Source: Cyclobacterium amurskyense (GTDB lineage Bacteria; Bacteroidota; Bacteroidia; Cytophagales; Cyclobacteriaceae). Taken from it: a stretch of DNA of 64,000 nucleotides. The DNA lies in assembly GCF_001050135.1 (NCBI RefSeq), contig NZ_CP012040.1:3168501-3232500 (forward strand), given 5' to 3'. How positions within the stretch are numbered: position 1 is the stretch's first letter; each line of letters begins with the position of its first letter. The notes below the pieces were generated by a model. It ran no database searches. It saw only the letters and a program-made list of their open reading frames with translations, and had not been told where the DNA came from. The position numbers were made by a program, and so were the translations under genes. This document shows positions 55,747 to 63,729 of the stretch, in pieces.

Positions 55747-56757
55747 CTAAGAAGTTTCATTTAACTTACAGTACCACGATAAAGCGGAGGCAAGCTCTGC
55801 TGAGGAGCAACTTGCCAAGGAATAGTCGTTTGGTCCGATAGCGTTGCTATTTTCAGACCGGGCCTTGACAGGTTCGGTCTTCTTTTTCCAATTATATTTC
55901 TTTCCAATAACGCGTTCGGTATCATGCCTTGTAAAACCTTCGTCATGTACTTGGTTAGGTGTTAGATTTCCTAAACTCTCGTGTGGTCTCATATCATTAT
56001 AGATTTTGATAATTTTAATGATGTATTTTTTCGGGTTGATATTTGTTTCTCCTGCAATATCCTCCAGCCACTCTTCCTTTAGGATTCCATTTACTCTTTC
56101 CGCTATGGCATTTTCATGTGGTGAAGCGGGCTTCGTCATACTGATCCAAACTTTCTTCTTTTTCAATAGGTCGGTGTAATCATAACTGCAGTACTGTACC
56201 CCACGGTCCGAATGATGGACAAGGGAATAATGGTTAATGTTTTCTTGAGACTGGAAAGCCACCTTCAGGGCTTCAAGTGCTGATTCAGCCTTCAGATCCA
56301 GAGAAAGATTCCAGCCCACTATTTTCTGGGAATAAGCATCCGTAATAAGATACAGATACATGACTTGCCCATTTAGTAAAAGGTAGGTAATATCGGAAAC
56401 CCATAACTGGTTGGGCCTGTAGACAACCATGTTTTCTACCAGGTTATGGTACTTCCTAAGCCAATGATGGCTTTGGGTAGTGAAAAACTTCCTTTTTCTT
56501 TTGGTTACTAATAACCCGTTCACTCGAAGCAAATCAAACAGTTTATCCCTGCCTATCTTGATTTTCATTCCTATTAGGTCTTTCTGAATCAGAGGGTTTA
56601 TCTTTCTCAACCCCCATCTGGATGTTTTGGCCTTCTTTCTGATCTTTAAAACAAGACTCAAGACCACCTCTTCCTCAAATGCCCCGCGGTAAATATAATT
56701 TAAAGCTTTATAGTAGCCCTGCCTGCTCTTGCCAAACAATTCACAAAGTTGGGCCAA
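55747..56757 (-). CDS. IS3-family transposase OrfB (DDE integrase)
   Basis: Catalytic part of the transposase, 336 residues in its own frame from a TTG at 56757. The rve domain carries D122 in QLWVSDITYL, D184 in HHSDRGVQY and E220 in HENAIAERVNG, exactly the D-D-(35)-E spacing. An N-terminal HTH_21-like segment (residues about 30-90) precedes it. It lies in the -1 frame relative to OrfA, and CAAAAG just before the OrfA stop could let ribosomes slip, giving the OrfAB fusion usual in the family. After the catalytic domain there is an extra tail of about 60 residues. Confidence 0.92.
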   Translation of the reverse strand: MAQLCELFGKSRQGYYKALNYIYRGAFEEEVVLSLVLKIRKKAKTSRWGLRKINPLIQKDLIGMKIKIGRDKLFDLLRVNGLLVTKRKRKFFTTQSHHWLRKYHNLVENMVVYRPNQLWVSDITYLLLNGQVMYLYLITDAYSQKIVGWNLSLDLKAESALEALKVAFQSQENINHYSLVHHSDRGVQYCSYDYTDLLKKKKVWISMTKPASPHENAIAERVNGILKEEWLEDIAGETNINPKKYIIKIIKIYNDMRPHESLGNLTPNQVHDEGFTRHDTERVIGKKYNWKKKTEPVKARSENSNAIGPNDYSLASCSSAELASALSWYCKLNETS

Positions 56758-56759
56758 AC

Positions 56760-57152
56760 TTACTTTTGGTTCTTCTTCTCTGAGTCTTTGAACTGTTTGG
56801 CACCAGACTTTTTTTCAAGATCTAGCCCATATTCTTCTTTGGCAATATCTACCATGATCTGGTATGCCCTGCCCTTCAAACGGCTAAGCTTCAGCTCTTC
56901 TTCAAGTTGCCTTATACGGGCTTTTAACTCACTATTGGAATCCTCTTTTATTGCCATGTTTTTTAAAATCGGAAGAGGATCTTTAGGAAGCCTTCTTTCA
57001 AGACCAGCAAAAATCCTCATCCATTCCAAGATAGCGGATTTGCTTTTAATTCCATAAATATGCCTTGCCTGTTCTTTGCTTAAAGTACCTGAAAGTACTT
57101 CCATAACGATTTTTCTCCTTGCATCTTCGGAGAACTTTTGTAATTCACTCAT
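56760..57152 (-). CDS. IS3-family OrfA (DNA-binding transposase subunit)
   Basis: A 130-residue protein with an N-terminal helix-turn-helix (residues about 10-55: RKIVMEVLSGTLSKEQARHIYG, then SAILEWMRIF) and a leucine-zipper-like coiled coil (about 75-105, ELKARIRQLEEELKLSRLKG). It binds the terminal repeats. It ends KKNQK with the slip-prone CAAAAG before TAA. Confidence 0.9.
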   Translation of the reverse strand: MSELQKFSEDARRKIVMEVLSGTLSKEQARHIYGIKSKSAILEWMRIFAGLERRLPKDPLPILKNMAIKEDSNSELKARIRQLEEELKLSRLKGRAYQIMVDIAKEEYGLDLEKKSGAKQFKDSEKKNQK

Positions 57153-57215
57153 TTTGTCCGATTATAGGTTTACAATTTTTAATTAAATTGTGTCAACCTA
57201 TTTCAGTACACGACC

Positions 57216-57287
57216 GATTTTCTTGCGATTGCAACACTTCCCGTAAACACGGGACAGGCTATTACGAATCCTATTACATAATCAGGG
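57216..57287 (+). repeat. MITE-like repeat, copy 4, right part
   Basis: Continuation of the copy split by the IS3-family element. It carries TCCCGT/ACGGGA and the right terminus (ATCAGGG), followed by TTTAA (57288-57292). The CCTGAC/GTCAGG hairpin is missing, replaced by a short ATTACGAA. Confidence 0.8.
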
Positions 57288-57292
57288 TTTAA

Positions 57293-57773
57293 TATTTTTT
57301 TACTCGATACTCAATGCATTTAAACTTCAAATAAAGCTGTAATTTTAAATGAAGGAATCGAATTAAGCCTTGCTTCAGTTTCTTTTTAGGTTTATTTTTC
57401 TCTGAGTATACACTTTTCTTATGGAGTTTCCCCATGCTTGATGGGGAAAACGAGTTTAAAAACAAAGGCTTTAGTAAACCCTAACATAAATTAATCATTT
57501 CCTTAATATGGCTTAACAATCAGACTATAAGATCTATGACACTCTTTTCGTCTATTATTCTAAAACCTTGTTAGCCTTAAAAGCGCTTGTGCTGTTCCGT
57601 AATTTTTTGAATGAAATCTACTTATGAGAAAAAGAAGGCCCCACTGTCTAACTGGGGAAATGGATTAGGTAGAAGTTTCAGTGGTTAAATATGCAGTAAA
57701 TGAAAGCTAAAAGAAAAAAATATAATGAAAGTAATGATCCTTGGGCTTCTGCCCAAGGATCTCAAAATTGTTA
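57293..57773. other. Gene-free stretch downstream of asnS
   Basis: AT-rich, no supported gene. It contains a perfect 9-bp hairpin (57427-57449, TTTCCCCAT/ATGGGGAAA) and the asnS terminator at 57736-57761. The first hairpin has no adjoining gene that explains it. Confidence 0.5.
57736..57761 (-). terminator. Terminator of asnS
   Basis: GATCCTTGGGC and GCCCAAGGATC pair perfectly around a TTCT loop, 13 bases past the asnS stop. A T-rich run follows about 15 bases further on the minus strand. Confidence 0.7.
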
Positions 57774-59225
57774 TTAAAATTCAGCATTTCCTGGGGTTCT
57801 TGGAAATGGTATTACGTCTCGAATATTGCCCATGCCAGTAACGAACAGTACCAATCGTTCAAAGCCCAAACCAAAGCCAGCATGTGGTGCTGTTCCAAAT
57901 TTCCTAGTATCAAGGTACCACCACATCTCTTCCTTGCTTATTTTTAGTTCGTCCATTCGTTGACAAAGCTTGTCCAGGTTTTCTTCCCGCTGAGAACCAC
58001 CAACAATTTCTCCAATTCCAGGAAAGAGAATATCCATGGCAGCAACTGTTTTGTTGTCAGAATTTTGTTTCATGTAAAAGGATTTGATCTCTTTTGGATA
58101 GTCAGTAAGGATTACCGGCTTTTTAAAGTGTTTTTCTACCAGAAATCTTTCGTGTTCCGATTGGAGATCCGTACCCCATTCTTCGATAGGGTAGACAAAC
58201 TTTTTCTTTTTATTCTGTTTAGAAGCCTTCAATATTTCAAAAGCTTCTGTGTAAGTGATTCTAACAAATTCGTTTTGAGTAACAAAATCCAGTCTTTCCA
58301 ATAGACCCATATCACTTCTTTGATCTGCTTTTTTACCCTTCTCTTCCTCAGCTGCTCGCTTGTCCAAAAACTCCAAATCCTCTTTGCAATGCTTTAAAGC
58401 GAATTTTATAACGTACTGTAAAAAATCCTCAGCAAGGTTTTGATTGTCTTCAGCATCGAAAAAGGCCATCTCTGGTTCGATCATCCAAAATTCTGCAAGA
58501 TGTCGGGTTGTATTAGAGTTTTCCGCTCGGAAAGTGGGGCCGAAGGTGTAGACCTCAGACAAGGCCATAGCAGCAAGCTCTCCTTCTAACTGGCCCGAAA
58601 CCGTTAAATTTGTGGCCCTTCCAAAGAAGTCTTCTTGAAAATCAAGCTCTCCTTCTTTATTTTTTGGAGGGTTTTTAAGATCCAATGTCGTAACCTGGAA
58701 TGTTTCACCGGCACCTTCTGCATCGGATGCAGTGATGATTGGTGAGTGAATGTAGACAAATCCCTTTTCGTGGAAATATTGGTGAATCGCAAAGGAAAGT
58801 TGGTTGCGCACACGAAAGATTGCCCCAAAGGTGTTTGTCCTAACTCTCAAGTGAGCATTTTCACGTAAGAATTCCAAAGAGTGTTTTTTCGGCTGAATCG
58901 GAAACTTATCAGGATCGGCTTCTCCCAGTACTTCTATAGAGGTGGCTTGGATTTCAGTAGATTGCCCAGCACCCTGAGAGTTTACGATTGTACCGGTAAT
59001 TTTCAAACAGGCCCCAGTATTTGCTTTTCGAAGAATATCTTCCGAAATTATTTGAGGGTCGGCCACACATTGATAATTTTGGATACAAGACCCATCATTT
59101 ATGGCGATGAAAGTTACGTGCTTATTGCTCCTTTTGGTTCTTACCCAACCCATTAGGGTCGCTTTTTCCTCTGGAGTAGGGTTCTCCAGTAAATGTTTTA
59201 TTTTAATTCTGTTGTTAAATGACAT
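57774..59225 (-). CDS. asnS: Asparaginyl-tRNA synthetase
   Basis: Class IIb synthetase of 483 residues that charges tRNA-Asn. The N-terminal OB-fold anticodon domain (about 1-120) is followed by motif 2 in FGPTFRAENSNTTRHLAEFWMIEPEMAF (about 222-249) and motif 3 GLGFERLVLFVTGMGNIRDVIPFPRTP (about 450-476). The FRxE and GxGxxR residues are complete. The motif 2 segment with a following EMAF is of the AsnRS type rather than AspRS, and the length fits. It is divergent from rpoN. Confidence 0.95.
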   Translation of the reverse strand: MSFNNRIKIKHLLENPTPEEKATLMGWVRTKRSNKHVTFIAINDGSCIQNYQCVADPQIISEDILRKANTGACLKITGTIVNSQGAGQSTEIQATSIEVLGEADPDKFPIQPKKHSLEFLRENAHLRVRTNTFGAIFRVRNQLSFAIHQYFHEKGFVYIHSPIITASDAEGAGETFQVTTLDLKNPPKNKEGELDFQEDFFGRATNLTVSGQLEGELAAMALSEVYTFGPTFRAENSNTTRHLAEFWMIEPEMAFFDAEDNQNLAEDFLQYVIKFALKHCKEDLEFLDKRAAEEEKGKKADQRSDMGLLERLDFVTQNEFVRITYTEAFEILKASKQNKKKKFVYPIEEWGTDLQSEHERFLVEKHFKKPVILTDYPKEIKSFYMKQNSDNKTVAAMDILFPGIGEIVGGSQREENLDKLCQRMDELKISKEEMWWYLDTRKFGTAPHAGFGLGFERLVLFVTGMGNIRDVIPFPRTPGNAEF

Positions 59226-59403
59226 GACGATTCCTTGTTATAAAATAAAAAACCCAAAAGGGCGCACATTTAATTCGAATGCAAAAAAACGATATAATAC
59301 GCTTTTTATCAAAATTTTGATCTTATTTCCTAAATTTGAATTCCAATCGAGTTTCTTCGGAAACTAGATGGAAATAACTCAAACCATTAATAGGTTTTAA
59401 TAT

Positions 59404-60864
59404 ATGCAGAAACTGAATTTAAACCAGATATTATCTCAGAAATTATCTCCTCAACAGATTCAATTTATCAAACTGCTGCAGGTTCCTACTGCTGAGCTTG
59501 AATCCAGAATTGAAGAGGAGTTAGAGATTAACCCAGCCTTAGAGGAAGGGAAAGACGTGGACGCTGAAACCCAACAGGAGGAGTTCGGAGACAATACTGA
59601 CGGCCCAGAGTCTAAAGATGACAAAGATATCAATATCGAAGATTATCTTAATGAAGAATACGGTGGATATAAAATGCAAGGGGATGGAAACTATTCTTCA
59701 GATGAGGAAGAAAGAGATATGCCCTTATCAAGCTATAGTTCTCTTCATGAACAATTGCTATCCCAGCTTAATTTCCTGAAATTAAACGATACCCAACGTT
59801 TGATTGGTACGCAGTTAATAGGAAGTATAGAAAATGACGGCTATATAAGGAGGGATCTTGAAGCCATAATTAATGATTTGGCATTTAGTCAGAATGTTGA
59901 AACTGATATTGACGAAGTAGAGGAGATACTTTTTAAGATTCAAACTTTTGACCCTCCAGGTATAGCTGCAAGAAATTTGCAGGAATGTTTGATTATTCAA
60001 TTAGAGCGGAGAAATGCCACAGAGGATCCTGATCCCTTGGTGCCAAGAGCTATTTATATTGTTCAGGAGTGTTTTGAGGAATTCACTAAAAAGCACTATG
60101 ATAAAATATTGAAAAAAGCAGGAATCAAGGAGGAAGAGCTTAAGGAAGTAATTCACTTGATTACAAGATTGAACCCTAAACCAGGAGGCGTTTCTGACGG
60201 TATGGTTCGAAACCATTATGTGATTCCTGATTTTATATTGAATAGTGTGAATGGGAAGTTTGAAATTGTCTTGAATTCAAAGAATGCTCCTGAATTAAAA
60301 GTCAGTAGGTCTTATTCTGAAATGTTCAATGCCTATGATAAAAGTGATAAGAAAGACAAAAAACTAAAAGAGACAGTGTCCTTTGTCAAGCAGAAATTGG
60401 ACTCTGCCAAATGGTTTATCGATGCCATCAAACAAAGGCAACAAACCTTGATGCGTACCATGCAGTCTATTCTGGATTATCAACATGAATTTTTCCTTGA
60501 TGGTGATGAAACCAAGTTGAGACCAATGATCCTGAAGGATATTGCTGAAAGAATAGATATGGATATTTCTACTGTTTCTAGGGTGGCCAATAGTAAGTCC
60601 ATACAGACAGAATTTGGTGTGTTTCCTTTAAAATACTTTTTCTCTGAGGGGATAGCTACTGATGGTGGAGAAGATGTAAGTAATAGAGAAGTGAAAAGTG
60701 TACTAAATAAAATGGTTGACGAAGAGGACAAGAAAAAGCCACTTTCGGATGATAAATTAGTGAAACTGTTAAACCAGAAAGGATATAATATAGCAAGGAG
60801 AACAGTAGCGAAGTATAGGGAACAGCTGCAAATTCCAGTAGCAAGGCTTAGAAAAGAATTGTAG
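59404..60864 (+). CDS. rpoN: RNA polymerase sigma-54 factor
   Basis: Alternative sigma factor of 486 residues. The Gln-rich region I is LNQILSQKLSPQQIQFIKLLQ (residues about 4-24) with EEELEINPALEEG. The acidic region II spans about 50-110 and a core-binding region follows. The C-terminal helix-turn-helix has DISTVSRVANSKSIQTEFGVFPLKYFFSEG (about 390-420), and the RpoN box ARRTVAKYREQLQIP (about 464-478) contacts the -24 element. It requires bacterial enhancer-binding activators, none of which is in this window. The downstream PAP2-like gene overlaps by one base. Confidence 0.95.
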   Translation: MQKLNLNQILSQKLSPQQIQFIKLLQVPTAELESRIEEELEINPALEEGKDVDAETQQEEFGDNTDGPESKDDKDINIEDYLNEEYGGYKMQGDGNYSSDEEERDMPLSSYSSLHEQLLSQLNFLKLNDTQRLIGTQLIGSIENDGYIRRDLEAIINDLAFSQNVETDIDEVEEILFKIQTFDPPGIAARNLQECLIIQLERRNATEDPDPLVPRAIYIVQECFEEFTKKHYDKILKKAGIKEEELKEVIHLITRLNPKPGGVSDGMVRNHYVIPDFILNSVNGKFEIVLNSKNAPELKVSRSYSEMFNAYDKSDKKDKKLKETVSFVKQKLDSAKWFIDAIKQRQQTLMRTMQSILDYQHEFFLDGDETKLRPMILKDIAERIDMDISTVSRVANSKSIQTEFGVFPLKYFFSEGIATDGGEDVSNREVKSVLNKMVDEEDKKKPLSDDKLVKLLNQKGYNIARRTVAKYREQLQIPVARLRKEL

Positions 60865-61487
60865 TGTTAAAAAAGACAGCTTTAGGTTTATCGGTAATTT
60901 TCCAACCCTTGGTGATACCTACCTTCATGGTAGCCACTTTGTTCTATATAGTTCCAGAAGCTACAATGGTTCCGAAAGGAGCGAAATGGGCTGTATTGCT
61001 TTTGATTGGATTTACTACTTTCCTTGTGCCATTATTGAGCCTGCTTGGGTTACGGTATTCAGCAGTAATCAATAGCCTACAGTTGCCTAACAGAAGGGAA
61101 AGGATTTATCCTTTTGCCTTGGTGTCTGTATTTTATGTGATGACAGTTTCCTTCTTCTATTGGAAACTGAATATAGATCAATTGCTGCTTGTTACACTTG
61201 GGTTGGTTACTGTTAGTTTGGTACTGATGACAGTTGTTACTTTCTTTTATAAAATTAGTGCTCATCAGACGGCGATGGGAGGATGGGTAGCTATTGTAGG
61301 GGTATTGTCAGTAAAATTCACCTCAGGCCCAATGTTTTATTATTTTTTACTGGTCATTGTGCTTAGCGGTTTGATAGGGACAGCCAGGTTGTACCTCAAT
61401 GCCCATAGGCCTTCAGAGGTTTATGCTGGCTTTTTGTTGGGATTTGGGATATGTTTTCCAGTGTATTATCATTTGTTAATCAATTGA
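60864..61487 (+). CDS. PAP2-superfamily-like membrane protein
   Basis: A 207-residue protein with about six membrane helices. KISAHQTAMGGWVAI near residue 132-146 and LNAHRPSEVYAGFLLG near 179-194 match the later phosphatase motifs of PAP2 proteins (SxH and the R-x5-H region) in altered form: HRPSEVYAG has only part of the usual SRxxxxxHxxxD, and the first KxxxxxxRP block is not evident. Activity is therefore doubtful. The start is GTG at 60864, overlapping the rpoN stop (TAGTG), so it is co-transcribed with rpoN. Confidence 0.72.
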   Translation: MLKKTALGLSVIFQPLVIPTFMVATLFYIVPEATMVPKGAKWAVLLLIGFTTFLVPLLSLLGLRYSAVINSLQLPNRRERIYPFALVSVFYVMTVSFFYWKLNIDQLLLVTLGLVTVSLVLMTVVTFFYKISAHQTAMGGWVAIVGVLSVKFTSGPMFYYFLLVIVLSGLIGTARLYLNAHRPSEVYAGFLLGFGICFPVYYHLLIN

Positions 61488-61491
61488 CATA

Positions 61492-61527
61492 AAGAAAGGA
61501 GCGGATTTATTAATCCGCTCCTTTCTT
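61492..61527. terminator. Bidirectional terminator between the PAP2-like and outer-membrane barrel genes
   Basis: Sixteen-base perfect arms (61492-61507 and 61512-61527, core GGAGCGGATT) around TATT. A-rich on one side and T-rich on the other, it can serve the two convergent genes that end at 61487 and 61550. Confidence 0.85.
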
Positions 61528-61549
61528 AAAATCAAGAAATTTTCTTCGA

Positions 61550-62284
61550 TTAGAATAAGGCTACCGAAAGTCCGAAATTAAATTGAGTGGACTCTGTACC
61601 GTAAGGGCCTTTGTTCCCTTCAAATACGCCATTTAATCCATAATATCCCCAAACGTTGAATCCTGGAAATCCTAAACGAGTATAAACACCATACCTAATG
61701 GGGTTCAATCCAAAATTCTGAGAATTTTTAATTTTTTGTTCCAAACCATCACCATCAGTGAAAGATATTTTTGAATGGGCATTGTACAGTAAACCAATCT
61801 TACCTCCAACAGCTACTCGAATACCGCTGTTATAGTCTTTTTTGTTGACATGATACCTGAATTCAAGCGGAACATCAAAATAGTTGATGGCCATAGTATT
61901 GGAAGATACACTAGCATCGGCTCCATATACCTCAGAAATTGGCACAAGCATACTTGAATTTACAGCTTTGTCAGGATCTGAAACGAGAGTCATTTGATCT
62001 TTAAAAGCGAGTTTTTCAAGACCCAGTCCGAAACCAGGGTTGAAAGTAAAGCCTGTGTTTTCTCCCAAATCAATTTGGGTTTGGTAATAAACATTGACAA
62101 CACGTGATGCAATAAAACGCGTATTCAAATCATCAGGCCTGTTATTTAGCATATTGAATCCGAAATCCAAAAACAAGTCACCTTTAATATTCGGTCTGCC
62201 ACCTATCGATGTACGTTCCTTTTCTTGGGCTTGAAGTTGAAAAGTGATCAATAAAATAAAGGATATAATAGAAAGTCTTTTCAT
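61550..62284 (-). CDS. Outer-membrane beta-barrel protein
   Basis: A 244-residue protein with a signal peptide ending LQAQ. The body alternates short beta strands with aromatic girdles (FLDFGFNML, NVYYQTQIDL, FNPGFGLGLEKL, YFDVPLEFRYHV, FNVWGYYGLNGVF) and ends in FNFGLSVALF, a terminal-Phe signature for outer-membrane insertion by the BAM machinery. It resembles the porin-like DUF family of Bacteroidota. No transport role can be assigned. A shared terminator separates it from the PAP2-like gene. Confidence 0.78.
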   Translation of the reverse strand: MKRLSIISFILLITFQLQAQEKERTSIGGRPNIKGDLFLDFGFNMLNNRPDDLNTRFIASRVVNVYYQTQIDLGENTGFTFNPGFGLGLEKLAFKDQMTLVSDPDKAVNSSMLVPISEVYGADASVSSNTMAINYFDVPLEFRYHVNKKDYNSGIRVAVGGKIGLLYNAHSKISFTDGDGLEQKIKNSQNFGLNPIRYGVYTRLGFPGFNVWGYYGLNGVFEGNKGPYGTESTQFNFGLSVALF

Positions 62285-62421
62285 GAAAACAAATATTTTT
62301 TAACCTATCGAACGGCTAAATTAGGAAATAATGCTTGATTTGATTGCCTGTTGATCTTAATTATTCTTAAAATAAAATTATTAGCCAAGTAAAATCATTT
62401 CATTTTTACACCTATTCCTTC

Positions 62422-62452
62422 TTTGTAATATTGGGGATATTCTTTACCTTTG
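62422..62452 (+). promoter_or_regulatory. Promoter of tRNA-Arg
   Basis: TTTG at 62422-62425, a 19-base spacer, and TACCTTTG at 62445-62452 exactly fit the Bacteroidota consensus TTTG-N19-TAnnTTTG. The tRNA begins 19 bases after the -7 box. Confidence 0.85.
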
Positions 62453-62471
62453 CATTCCATTTAGAAGGAAT

Positions 62472-62545
62472 GGCCTCGTAGCTCAACTGAATAGAGTACT
62501 TGATTACGGCTCAAGAGGTTCCAGGTTTGAATCCTGGCGAGGTCA
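62472..62545 (+). tRNA. tRNA-Arg (anticodon ACG)
   Basis: A 74-base cloverleaf. The acceptor stem GGCCTCG/CGAGGTC has a G-U at pair 2, D stem GCTC/GAGT, anticodon stem CTTGA/TCAAG with loop TTACGGC, variable loop AGGTT, T stem CCAGG/CCTGG with loop TTTGAAT, and discriminator A. CCA is not encoded. ACG reads CGN codons once A34 is deaminated to inosine. Odd point: D-loop AACTGAATA has A at position 19, and the T-loop has T at 56, where G19 and C56 are nearly universal. Confidence 0.95.
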
Positions 62546-62571
62546 CTAAAAGCTGAATTATTTAGCATCGA

Positions 62572-62612
62572 AACCATGTAATTTTCAAAAATTGCATGGT
62601 TTTTTGTTTTTT
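62572..62612 (+). terminator. Rho-independent terminator of tRNA-Arg
   Basis: Arms AACCATGTAATTTT and AAAATTGCATGGTT (14 bases, one G-U) separated by two bases, so the inner pairs will open into a loop. They are followed by TTTTGTTTTTT. It closes a compact promoter-tRNA-terminator unit. Confidence 0.85.
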
Positions 62613-62788
62613 ATGGATCCTTCCAATTCCTGTTTTTACTTAGGAAGATAAGAGCTGCTATTAATTAAGTGCCTTTGTCTTGCCTTTCATTTTTTCATTT
62701 GCAGGAAAGAGTTTAATCGCAAAATGATTAAAGGACCTTCTGTTAGCTATAAAATCCTGTGTTAATTATTATATCAACCTCCTTTGAA

Positions 62789-62962
62789 CCCGAAATATGC
62801 AATAGATATTCTATTACGTGCTGAAATCGCTTTAAAATCAGCCACTTCGTTGCTGTTTTCAATTTCACCATAGCGGTGCTATGCTAAAATCTCCAAACAG
62901 TCTTATTTTCTTGCGATTGCAACACTTCCCGTAAACACGGGACGAGACATACATAATCCGGG
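62789..62962 (+). repeat. MITE-like repeat, copy 5 (shortened)
   Basis: A 174-bp copy with flanks TTGAA (left) and TTGAT (right). It lacks about 35 bases of the right part, including the CCTGAC/GTCAGG hairpin, which are replaced by GAGACAT. The left two thirds match the family closely. Confidence 0.78.
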
Positions 62963-62967
62963 TTGAT

Positions 62968-63255
62968 TTATAAATTGATATTGCTCATTTATTTATAGGT
63001 AAGGTTTTCAATGCTTCGGAAAGCAGGTATGGAAACAGTTGGAGTTGTAGTAGCCTTTTCTTTTTTCTACAGTAAGACGTTGAAATCAGGTAGCTGAGTT
63101 TAGCTAATAGCTTTTATTTTCGATGAATCTTGGGTTGAAATTCTAAAGCTGCCTTAAGTAGTAAAATTGGAGTAAATGTTTTTTTTGGTTAAGATTTAAT
63201 TTTTTTTCCTTGAATTACGTAGTCTATATAGATTAGACCATTAAATACTGAAGCC
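62968..63255. other. Gene-free leader of the YHS-domain gene
   Basis: AT-rich, no gene. A small inverted repeat GTCTA/TAGAC (about 63221-63237) lies 20 bases before the ATG and could be an operator or promoter part. No TAnnTTTG box is clear. Confidence 0.35.
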
Positions 63256-63729
63256 ATGAATTTCGCAATTAAGCTAAGCACTTTATTATTTATTAGTACC
63301 TGCAGTTTTTTCTTTCAAGGAGTTGACACTTCTAAACGTGTGGGACATTTTAACTTAGATTCAAAGCATCTGGCTATTGATGGCTATGATCCTGTGGCCT
63401 ACTTTACAAATGGAGTAGCTACAGAAGGTAGCAAAAAGTACAGCTTAAATTATAAAGGAGTGACTTACTACTTTTCCTCCTTAAAAAACAAAAGCCTTTT
63501 TGAAAGGGATCCCATAAAATATGAACCGCAATATGGTGGTTGGTGTGCTTATGCTATGGGAGATAATGGGGAGAAAGTTTCTATTAATCCCAAAACCTTT
63601 AAGATTGTAGATGGAAAGCTTTACTTATTTTACAATAAACTCTTTACCAATACCCTGATTCCATGGAATGAAGATGAGGATAACCTTAAAGGCAATGCGG
63701 ATGATTTTTGGAAAGAGCTAATTAAGTAG
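63256..63729 (+). CDS. YHS-domain-containing exported protein
   Basis: A 157-residue protein with an N-terminal signal peptide or anchor (LSTLLFISTCSFFFQG). The central block has the YHS motif pattern IDGYDPVAYFTNG (residues about 42-54), YKGVTYYFSSLKNKSLFERDP, and YEPQYGGWCAYAMGDNGEKVSINPKTF, a conserved core for metal or copper-binding-type proteins. The C-terminus ends WKELIK. Exact function is unknown; the family is often linked to metal handling. Nothing further to the end of the window is supported as a gene. Confidence 0.85.
   Translation: MNFAIKLSTLLFISTCSFFFQGVDTSKRVGHFNLDSKHLAIDGYDPVAYFTNGVATEGSKKYSLNYKGVTYYFSSLKNKSLFERDPIKYEPQYGGWCAYAMGDNGEKVSINPKTFKIVDGKLYLFYNKLFTNTLIPWNEDEDNLKGNADDFWKELIK

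Larger units (their letters stand above)
55688..57215 (-). mobile_element. IS3-family insertion sequence, about 1.53 kb
   Basis: Imperfect 25-bp terminal inverted repeats (20 of 25 matches, ending in GGTTGACAC) bound two open frames in the IS3 order. A GATT direct repeat (55684-55687 and 57216-57219) is the likely target duplication. The element sits inside a MITE-like repeat whose two parts can be rejoined. Both frames and the DDE residues are intact, so it may still move. Confidence 0.88.

Noticed and set aside
57427..57449. Perfect 9-bp hairpin as a small RNA or terminator
   Set aside because: No T-run follows on either strand and no gene ends nearby, so a role cannot be supported.
59308..59321. 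Perfect 14-bp palindrome ATCAAAATTTTGAT between asnS and rpoN
   Set aside because: Short AT-rich palindromes arise by chance in this AT-rich genome, and there is no partner repeat; not enough to call an operator.
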